Source of the DNA: Buddleja alternifolia
Lineage: Eukaryota > Streptophyta > Magnoliopsida > Lamiales > Scrophulariaceae
Assembly (NCBI GenBank): GCA_019426215.1
Contig: CM033395.1
Span: 12,700,569-12,764,568 of the forward strand
DNA: 64,000 nt
Reading direction: 5' to 3'
Made by a program: the position numbers and the translations under genes. Each line of letters opens with the position of its first letter. Within the stretch, counting starts at the first letter, position 1. Shown here piece by piece: positions 56,440 to 64,000 of this stretch. Under the pieces are notes generated by a model. The model saw only the letters and a program-made list of their open reading frames with translations. It did no database searches and was not told the DNA's origin.

Positions 56440-58045
56440 TGTTAGGTATATTCCCTAAATGTCAAAGAGGACAAATAGATTGTATAGAATATCCAATTAT
56501 GTTGTACGAACTTATTATTAATAAAGGCATTTATTCTGTTGTTCATATAAGACTTCATGGCATTAATAAGTATTGAACAAATAGTCCATGTATATTGAGG
56601 TTGACTCTTCGTCCTTTATGGAATAAAGAAGTGGCATGGGGAGAGTCTGACACCTGATCACTTAAAAGGGTTTGCAAGTCTGGAATATTAATTGAGCATT
56701 AAGATTCGACTTGTATGGCACATGCTCTGACAAAGAATGCCAGTCGAACACTAAGGGATAGTGAGAGCACGTGTCATAGATATACCAATGGAATTGATAT
56801 ATTCAAACACGGCTCATAGTAATCCAATCACATGGGTATTTACTCAGTGACTGTCAATGATTGGATTACTGATAATCATAGTATGCGTGAGCCTTAGAAC
56901 TGAGGGTTCATGATCAATGTACTTGTGATGTTGAATCTGTTACTAGATTAGTTAGGCCCGCCCAAATCACCCTTTGGTGGGGCCGGCCTCGAAGTGTGAT
57001 TCAATAGGTCAAGTAGCACTTGTGAAGTGATCGCCAAGATGGGATTCACTGTCTCTATAGTAAATGAGAAAGTATCATGTGCGATCATAGGCAAATGAAA
57101 TTATAAGTCTTTAGCCAAAGCAATGAAACTAACTCATGTAAGACATGGAGGGTAGTTTGGTAATTTCATTATGATACGATCTATTGCGCAGTATCAAGTA
57201 TTGTGAGTTTGACATAAACTATGACTCTCACTTGATCGGGATACATCAGTAAAGGGCTTATACTCATACAATATTTGTGATCCAGAGGTTCGTAAATGAT
57301 GCAATCATTTCGTACTCGATTAGGGTTATGATGTGAGTCCACGGGACTGGCTAGGTGACACTCACATCCTTTGGTATCCTCCCATTTCCAATCGAGACGA
57401 ACCTAAAGAGTCGCGCTATAAGAAATAAGCAGGATATCCTTTTGTGTAAATAATTTATCTTTTAGAAAGAAAAATTAAATTGGACGGATTGATTTAATAG
57501 ATAAATCAGCAATTCAAATATTTAATTAGATTAAATTATTCGAATTTAATTAATTAAATGGAATTAATTAATTATGTATATATTTATGTGAATCGGGATT
57601 GAATTAAATATATATATTAAAAGATAGACTAAGTTGACTGGGCCAACTTAGCCAATCTCAAGCATCAACTGAGGGCTTAGGAAGCGCCTCACTAGGTTTA
57701 GGGTTTGAGGATTATTTAAATACTCAAACTGACAACTAAACCTAACCCTAGATTGAAACACACAAAAAGAAGGAAAAATCCTCTCCCCTCTCTCACACTA
57801 GTCGTCCACCCTCATTCCAAGGTGAGCCTCAGGAAGCTTTTGAAGGCTTGTTTCATGTGATGCTTTAGAGACTGGAATTCGAAGAGAGTTGCTGTTATGC
57901 GAATTGCAGAAAATGAAATCATTAAGGTATTTGATTTCGTTTATTTTTGTAAAACCTTGAAAATCATCAAACCCACGTTAAAATGATTTGACTCTAGGAG
58001 TCCTTTTTATTTCCGCTGCGTTTTTCGTTCATAGGATTCCTAACA
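56440..58045 (+). repeat. 3' LTR of Copia-D
   Basis: It is 1606 bp, from TGTTAGGTATATTCCC to GGATTCCTAACA. It aligns with the two parts of the 5' LTR with roughly 8-9% difference where I compared them. Confidence 0.92.
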
Positions 58046-58180
58046 CCACCCATATCCGGATAGTTCCTCCTCCAGTGGCCTAGCTCGCTACAGTGTATGC
58101 ATATATCCATCTTCTTTGACCCCATACTCTTACGAATCAAAAGAACATTTCTCTTGCCTTTATCGTTGCCACCCTGAGTT
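58046..58180 (-). pseudogene. Copia-C gag zinc-knuckle fragment
   Basis: The minus strand reads a basic stretch then CIHCSELGHWRRNY, a CX2CX4HX4C knuckle whose last Cys is Tyr. It lies in the same strand and order as Copia-C protease on the other side of Copia-D. The rest of gag and the Copia-C 5' LTR are missing; Gypsy-F sequence follows. Confidence 0.7.
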
Positions 58181-58183
58181 CAT

Positions 58184-58700
58184 AGAGAAAATGGTTAGTT
58201 CCTCTATGAAGGATTGGTCTCTTAAGTTAGATGATGCCCTTTGTGCCTATCGAATCCCATTTAAGACCCCTATAGGCATGTCACCTTACCGTCTCATTTT
58301 GGGGAAGGCTTGTCACCTCGCCATTGAGCTCGAGCTTATGGGGTATTGGGTTATTAAATTGCTTAATTTTGACTTGTAAGATGTAGGCAAGCATAGGCTG
58401 TTGCAATTGAATGAGCTAGAAGATTTATGACAAGAGGCCTATGAAAATGCAAAAATCTACAAGGAAAGCACCAAAAAGTGGCGTGACAAGCACATCACAC
58501 CAAGGGAGTTTACCGAGGGGGGAAATGTCCTTTTATTCAATTCCCAACTTTGACTTTTTCATAGAAAAATACGCTCTAAATAGTCGGGACCATTCATGGT
58601 TATGAAGGTTTATCCCTCTGGTGCGGTTGAAATTATTCACAAGGAAAAAGGTTCATTCACGGTTAATGGTCAATGTAGAGGATGTGAATACTTTTGTTGA
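58184..58700 (+). pseudogene. Gypsy-F integrase C-terminal half, broken
   Basis: Open piece: [39 protein letters not shown]. After a TAA it continues with the [32 protein letters not shown] and GPFMVMKVYPSGAVEI-like stretch of Athila integrases, with three or more stops. It is homologous to 22960-23430 of Gypsy-2 but clearly a different family. Confidence 0.8.
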
Positions 58701-58956
58701 TGGTGGATACTCGGATTTCGATCTCGTCCCTTCTCCTATGTATGATATTCATAAATTTTTGTCTAAGGAGTCCTCCAACCGATACACTGAAAAGTTACAA
58801 TGGAAGAATGTTGTGAATGAAAGGCCATTTGACAGATCTATAGCGCCGTTCTGGGCTAACATTATATCCCAAAGTTGGACTCACTTTGTCTGAAACCCCA
58901 GGGAGATAGTGCTTCCATTGATTAAAGAGTTTTATGCTAATGTCGCTAGGAAATGG
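58701..58956 (+). pseudogene. Gypsy-F env-like ORF, first part
   Basis: An open run holds ESSNRYTEKLQWKNVVNERP, a stop at 58891, then (same frame) NPREIVLPLIKEFYANVA. EFYAN and the spacing are typical of the plant-transposon (Transposase_32-like) domain. The run stops at AAATGG, where the copia LTR is inserted; the frame resumes at about 60608. Confidence 0.65.
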
Positions 58957-60602
58957 TGTTGTGAATCCTAGTTTATGTGCAGCGGAAACATAAAGACATA
59001 TCCAAATTCGCAATCGAATCACTTTTGGATTTTAATGATTTAATAAATTTCGAAAATCATAAAGAAGGTGAATCAAATTTCATCTAATTACTAACCTTTT
59101 GATTTGATTCAAAAACTTGATCTTTCTTATAGCAGTAATTGAATAACTCCTGCCTCTAGATATCACGCCGGAAGAAGTTTAAAGAAAAATCCACCTCCTT
59201 TGCTCTCCTAGAGATCGATGGCTACAAGGTAGGGGGGAGAGTTTTTTCTCTTTTTTTTCTTTGTTGTCAAGTTAATTGTGGGAGACTTAGGGTTTTTGAA
59301 CTAGGCAATTAGGTATATATAAGGAGCGTGGTCTTGGAATTAACTAATTCCTTGAGCCCATCCAACTCCGACATACACGCCTCACACACACCCCATGCAT
59401 CCAATATTTGGCTAAGTTGACTTTCATATTAGTCCAATTATTAATGAAGTCCAGCATATTTTTATCTAATTAAAATATGATATTAATTAATCATCTAAAT
59501 TAAATAATCCAATGATTAATTTAGAATATGATGACTATAATAAATACATCTAGTTACTTATTATTATGAAATTATTTGATTAATCCAATTAATCATAAAA
59601 ATTAATGTGTTCATAATAAATATATCTAATTATTTATTTTCATTAATCTAATTAATCAAATAAATTAATTTGCTCGTCAAATAGCAAATTACCTAATTTA
59701 TATATTTGACAACGAAAGAATTTTCTTTGCTCAATTCCTTTAAAGCACGACTCTCTAGGTTCGTCTCAATTGGCATTGGGAGGAAACCAATGATGTGAGT
59801 GTCACCTAGCTAGTCTTGTGGACTCACATCGAAACCCAATTGATATGATTAGATCAAGATGAACCTTTTGGTCACAGACACCCTGTAGTAGAAGCCTTTA
59901 ACTGTAACATTCCAACCTATTTCGATTGTGTCAAACTTACAGGACTTGCTGCTGTACTTTGTGAATCATAGTAAGATGAAATTACTGAAATACCCTTGTA
60001 TACAATACACAAGTTAGTTCTCCTGCTTTGGCCAAAAAATTATAATTTCATTCACCTATGATCGGATGTTAACTCGTTACTACTCGAGACAGCGAATCCC
60101 ATATTGGCAATTACCGAACAATTACCACTTGTCCTTCTAAACCGCACTTCAAAATTGATCCCACCAATAGGTGAATTGGATCTAACTACTCTAATAACTC
60201 GTTCAGGGTCACAAGTCCAATCTTCGTGCCGTGACCAGTAATTCAATCATTGATAGTCAACGAATAATTACCCATGTGATTGAATTACGGCGAGCCGTGT
60301 TCGAATATATCAATTTCATTGATATATCTATGGCACAAGCTCCTACCATCTAAAGTGACCGACTGACACTCCTTGTCAAAACTAGCATCATACAACTCTG
60401 GTCTTAATGCCCAATTATAACTCTTCGACTTGCGAGCTCTAGTTTAAGTAAACAAGGAACGATACTTCTAGTGTCCTTCTCCTTGAACCATGAGGAGGCG
60501 AAGCTCCTTCTTGATTACTCGGGACTTATTTGTTCAATACTTATATTAATGCCATCAAGATTGATAGAACCAGATGCCTTTATTAATAAAAAGAGTTCGT
60601 AT
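58957..60602 (-). repeat. Copia LTR (E1), minus orientation, inserted in Gypsy-F
   Basis: The plus strand starts TGTTGTGAATCC, and 61408 starts the same way. The middle (near 59745-59830) is the reverse complement of the conserved Copia-D LTR block around AACCTAAAGAGTCG. Flanks are AATGG (58952-58956) and TATGG (60603-60607), a likely 5-bp target duplication with one change. The expected LTR start (TGTTAG type) is not seen at the right end, so about 90 bp may be lost. Confidence 0.75.
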
Positions 60603-61407
60603 TATGGAGTACACTACTTCAATTTACGTTACGCGCAAGAAGGTTGATATTATGGAGAGCGCCATCAATAAGGTACTCAAGGTCCCTGTTCTCAACGTTG
60701 AAGAATTTTTTGAGTTTCTAAAGGACATTGACTATAATGCCATCCTTTCAGATCTAGGCCAGTCAGGCGCCACTTGGATAGGTTATAAGTAGGATCAACC
60801 TTTTTCTATTTCTGTAGGGAATTTGACACTGGTGGCACGGACTTAGTATTATTTTGTTTGCTCCTGCTTTATGCCAACTCTATCATTAAGAACTGCTACT
60901 TGAGTGAGCATTGAGCTTGCCTATGCCATCCATATCGGGCTAGCCATCAATGTGGGGAGCATCATTCATCAGCAGTTGATTTGTTTTTAACATATGTGTA
61001 ATGGTGAACAGAAGAATCTTCTTTTCCCATCCTTGATCATAGCCTTACTTAAAGCGGAAAATATTGACTACTCTTCTATGGAATCTATTCAACTTCCTTG
61101 TCAGATCATCTCCTATGATAACATTAAAGCCACTGCTGATAAGGCCTCCAAAAGTACACGTCGCACTCGACATGCTCGCCGTAGAGCTACTCCTACAGCC
61201 TCCACTGCCTATGTCACAGCCTTGCTTGCTCCTCCCTGTTGTCCGACTATACAACATGCTCCTTCTTCTTCTTCTTCCGGCGTAGCTACTGACATTCTTC
61301 AATGAGCGATTACTTTATTCCAAAGTGACAGCTTTGGATTCCAAAATGACTCATATTGAGCATAGCATTCAAGAGGCATGAAGGGATGCCCACAACCGCT
61401 GGTAATT
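60603..61407 (+). pseudogene. Gypsy-F env-like ORF, second part
   Basis: The domain continues with TTSIYVTRKKVDIMESAINK and EEFFEFLKDIDYNAIL to a stop at 60790. It then has RVSIELAYAIHIGLAI-like and INVGSIIHQQ motifs in another frame. Last comes the open piece 60994-61305 with LLFPSLIIALLKAENIDY and an Arg/Ser-rich tail. FPSLI.ALLK matches LPSLITVLCK in the Gypsy-2 env-like ORF. Broken; function unknown. Confidence 0.68.
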
Positions 61408-62255
61408 GTTGTGAATCCTGGTTCATGCACATTGGAAATGTAAATACAAATCCGGATTCACAATCGGATCACTTTTGGGTTTCAATCATTTTTATAATTT
61501 CGAAAATTAACAATTATCACTAACCTTTTTATTTGATTCAAAAACTTGATCTTCTGGACAGCAGCAATTGATTAACTCTTACCTCTAGATATCACGCCGG
61601 AAAAAGGTTGAAGAAAAATCCACCACCTTTAGGACTCCAAGAGGCCGACGGCGACACAAGGGAAGGAGAGAAATTTTTCTCTTCTTTTTCTTTGCTGGCA
61701 AGTCAATTTTGAGAGTTAGTGTTTTCTGAACTAGGCAGTTAAGTATATATAAGGAGTGATGGGCTTGAAATTAACTAATTCCTTGAGCCCATCAAACTCC
61801 CACATACACGCATATACACGCCCCCATCATCCATCATTAGGCTAAGTTGACTTTTAACTTAGTCCAATTATTAATTAAGTCCAACATATTTTAATCCAAT
61901 TTGAATATGATACTAATTAATAATCATCTAAATTAAATAATCCAATTTATTAATTTAGAATAGGATGACTATAATAAATCTATCTAATTATTTATTACTG
62001 TTAATTTATTTTCATTAATCCCATTAATCAAATAAATTAATGTGTTCATAATAAATATATCTAATTATTTATTTTTAATTTACTTCCATTAATCCAATTA
62101 ATCAAATAAATTAATTTGTTCATCAAATAGCAAATTCCTTATTTTATATATTTGACAACGAAAGAATTTTTTTCGCTCAATTCCTTTAAAGCGCAACTCT
62201 CTAGGTTCGTCTTAATTGACATTGAAAGGAAACCAATGATGTGAGTGTCACATAG
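61408..62255 (-). repeat. Copia LTR (E2), minus orientation, cut by a Sirevirus LTR
   Basis: It starts TGTTGTGAATCCTGG and aligns with E1 to the block GTGAGTGTCACATAG. A solo Sirevirus LTR interrupts it there, and only 63760-63768 resembles its continuation. Confidence 0.75.
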
Positions 62256-63759
62256 TGGTGGTCCCAAGTGGCATACGAAGAGGTCTAGAAGGGGGGGGTT
62301 GAATAGACCCTGAAGTCTTTTTCGACTTCAAAAATTCGTATCACTTTAAAAAGATTTGAATGCTTAGAAAGCTGAGCGCTTGGATCAGGCGCTTCAGTAA
62401 AGATAACTTAGACTTAGAGATTTTAGCAGTTTACCAAAGTAGGGTAATGTTTAGTTCGCTTAATCAGTTAGCACGGCGGAAATGATTTTAGGGCTTTAGC
62501 GTTAGTTTTTGATTAAATAGTCGCTTAGCATTTTAACTTGGCTTTTTCAGAATAAATAAGAGAATATGAAAGAAGACAATAATCAAGGTAAATAACACAA
62601 GAAATTGTAAGGTTCACTGGGTGATGTAATCTCAACTACGTCCTTCTTCTCCTTTTTCCACTTGGAGGGAATTTACTAAGTTGATTATCAAATAATCACA
62701 CAGAATCTTCTACAAAATAGTAAAGAGGTGAAAGATGATCTCGGGCTCTTTGATCACACAGATTTCAGCACCAATGAAGATCTTCTTCTACAAGCTTCTC
62801 TCACTCAGAAATACTACTTGTAAGGGGTTCAACAGCTTTCTCAATCAGATGAAAGGTTAAGGGTTTTGTCACACAGGTTTTGTTTGTTTTTGGAAAGATC
62901 AAACAATTTGGAATATCTCAATAAGAATTTAGGTTTCTTCTTTGGAAGATGTTTGAGATATTTGTGACTGTCTGGAATGTGTGTAAAAAGCTTGAAAGGT
63001 TTTGGCTATGGAGTTTCTAAGCTTTTCTTGAGAACGAGTTTCAGCAAAGTTTTCACTTTCGTGTGTATGTACTTATGTATCACTCTGTAATTAGGGTTTG
63101 CTGGAATGAGGTATTTATAGGTAATTCTTGGGATCTATTCGTTAGACACATATGAGCGTGTGTTCTTCACGCAGCGCGTGAATCAGCCTTTTCTCTGAAA
63201 TTCCTAAAATCCTGCTGGTTCTGATTGGACGAGAGCAGACTTAAACTCTAAAATTCTGACAGTTTAGTCAAAAGGTGGCTTGTCCACAAGTCATAATAGC
63301 TTATCACATTTAATGCTCTTATCAGGCATTTAATGCATTTGAATTTATTTCCCGTTGGAAATAAATGTCCGTTGAATGATTGCATTTAAGTCCTTCATGA
63401 CTTGAGGATTTATTTCACGTGAATCTGATACTGATCGCTTGAGCGCTTGATCCATTAATCTTAAAATAGTCTTTTAGCGTTTGACAGTCGCTAAGAACAA
63501 ATCTTCATCTTCTTTTAACTTCAGACGCTGATCTTCAACTTCACCTCTAATAGACTCACCTAGAATTCTATTAGCGATTCGGTATTTAATACTTAGTCTA
63601 AAATCTATAAAGATAAAAATTACAAGCCTAATTAATGTTACAAACTTTCAAACTCTTATACATAACTTCTACGAAAATATAAACTTACATTCTTTTTGGG
63701 GTCTAACATAAGATCCTATCTTGTCATCATCAAAACATCTAACATGAAATTTCCTAACA
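62256..63759 (-). repeat. Solo Sirevirus LTR with perfect target duplication
   Basis: It is 1504 bp; the minus strand runs TGTTAGGAAATTTC … GGGACCACCA. It is flanked by CATAG at 62251-62255 and 63760-63764. It belongs to the same subfamily as the Sirevirus A LTR. The TATA box (minus) is at 63119-63112. No internal region is attached, so an LTR-LTR recombination left it. Confidence 0.92.
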
Positions 63760-63768
63760 CATAGCCAT

Positions 63769-64000
63769 TGTCAGGAAATTTCATGTTAGATGTTTTGATG
63801 ATGACAAGATAGGATTTTATGTTAGACACCAAAAATACAATGTAAGTTTCCGTTTTTCACAGAATGATGTATAAGCATTTGAAAATTGTAATTTATTATA
63901 GGCTTGTAATTTTTTATCTTTGTAGAATTTAGACTAAGTCTTAGCGACTGAATCGCTAGTAGAATTCTAGGTGAGTCTCTTAGAGAAGAAGTTGAAGACC
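63769..64000 (+). repeat. Start of another Sirevirus LTR, plus orientation
   Basis: It begins TGTCAGGAAATTTCATG, nine bases after the solo LTR, and follows the A-type LTR to the window edge. With the solo LTR it forms a near-perfect inverted repeat of at least 200 bp. Confidence 0.85.

Larger units (their letters stand above)
34946..58045 (+). mobile_element. Copia-D: decayed full-length copia, split by Sirevirus B
   Basis: The 5' LTR starts TGTTAG at 34946, is interrupted at 35123/49398 by Sirevirus B, and ends at 50816. The Met-tRNA primer site, a 1.8-kb leader, gag, pol and the 3' LTR (56440-58045) follow. In about 230 aligned LTR bases I count roughly 20 differences, so it is much older than B. 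Flanks at 34945 and 58046 both belong to Copia-C. Confidence 0.88.
58184..61407 (+). mobile_element. Gypsy-F: second Athila-like family, integrase end and env-like ORF
   Basis: It begins mid-integrase at the Copia-C border and continues into an env-like ORF. A copia LTR (58957-60602) splits it, and at about 61407 it meets a second LTR of that family. It is diverged from Gypsy-1/2/3 and lacks their GC palindromes. Confidence 0.75.

Noticed and set aside
34941..58050. Target-site duplication of Copia-D
   Set aside because: CCTCA and CCACC flank it; not convincing. The flanks are both Copia-C, so insertion there is still likely, but some bases may be lost.
60603..61407. E1 and E2 as the two LTRs of one small non-autonomous element
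   Set aside because: The DNA between them continues the Gypsy-F env-like ORF and has no primer site or polypurine tract next to the LTRs.

Overview
This window is flowering-plant repeat DNA. I see no cellular protein gene, tRNA or rRNA. Almost every base belongs to LTR retrotransposons of three kinds. The first is Athila-type Ty3/gypsy elements with a tRNA-Asp primer site, a gag-pro-pol order and an env-like third ORF. The second is Sirevirus-type Ty1/copia elements with an initiator-Met primer site, long LTRs and a very large third ORF. The third is older, decayed copia elements of a Tork/TAR-like type. The species cannot be named from the sequence; a eudicot is plausible.

The layout is a stack of insertions within insertions, and the window mostly shows the right-hand halves. 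From inside out these are: Gypsy-1 (1-9015, minus) inside Sirevirus A (9016-18759, plus); A inside the gag of Gypsy-2 (18760-28818, plus); Gypsy-2 probably inside the gag of Gypsy-3 (28819-31659, minus); Gypsy-3 inside a Sirevirus LTR (31660-32743, minus); that LTR inside the RT of old Copia-C (32744-34945, minus, with a scrap of its gag at 58046-58180). Copia-C is also split by Copia-D (34946-58045, plus), whose 5' LTR is in turn split by Sirevirus B (35124-49397, plus). To the right is a second Athila-like family (Gypsy-F, 58184-61407) broken by solo or partial copia LTRs, then a solo Sirevirus LTR with a perfect 5-bp target duplication (62256-63759) and the start of another Sirevirus LTR at 63769.

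Sirevirus B is the only apparently complete and young element. It has two nearly identical 1.75-kb LTRs, a primer site, a polypurine tract, and open gag (737 aa), pol (1083 aa, all catalytic motifs) and ORF3 (about 1302 aa). gag and pol make particle and enzymes; the role of ORF3 is unknown. The decayed relative A keeps the pol end and a broken ORF3 that contains two phase-matched GT-AG introns which B lacks.

Points most worth following are: the introns in the Sirevirus ORF3; a conserved CACGTGTCA box about 165 bp before the ORF3 start in both A and B; a GC-rich palindromic micro-repeat (GGCGCCTAGGCGCC and variants) spread through the LTRs, gag linker and pre-env spacer of the gypsy elements; paired hairpins at the Sirevirus LTR end; serial hairpins in the Copia-D leader; and an inverted LTR end at the Gypsy-2/Gypsy-3 junction. 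All coordinates were derived by eye.
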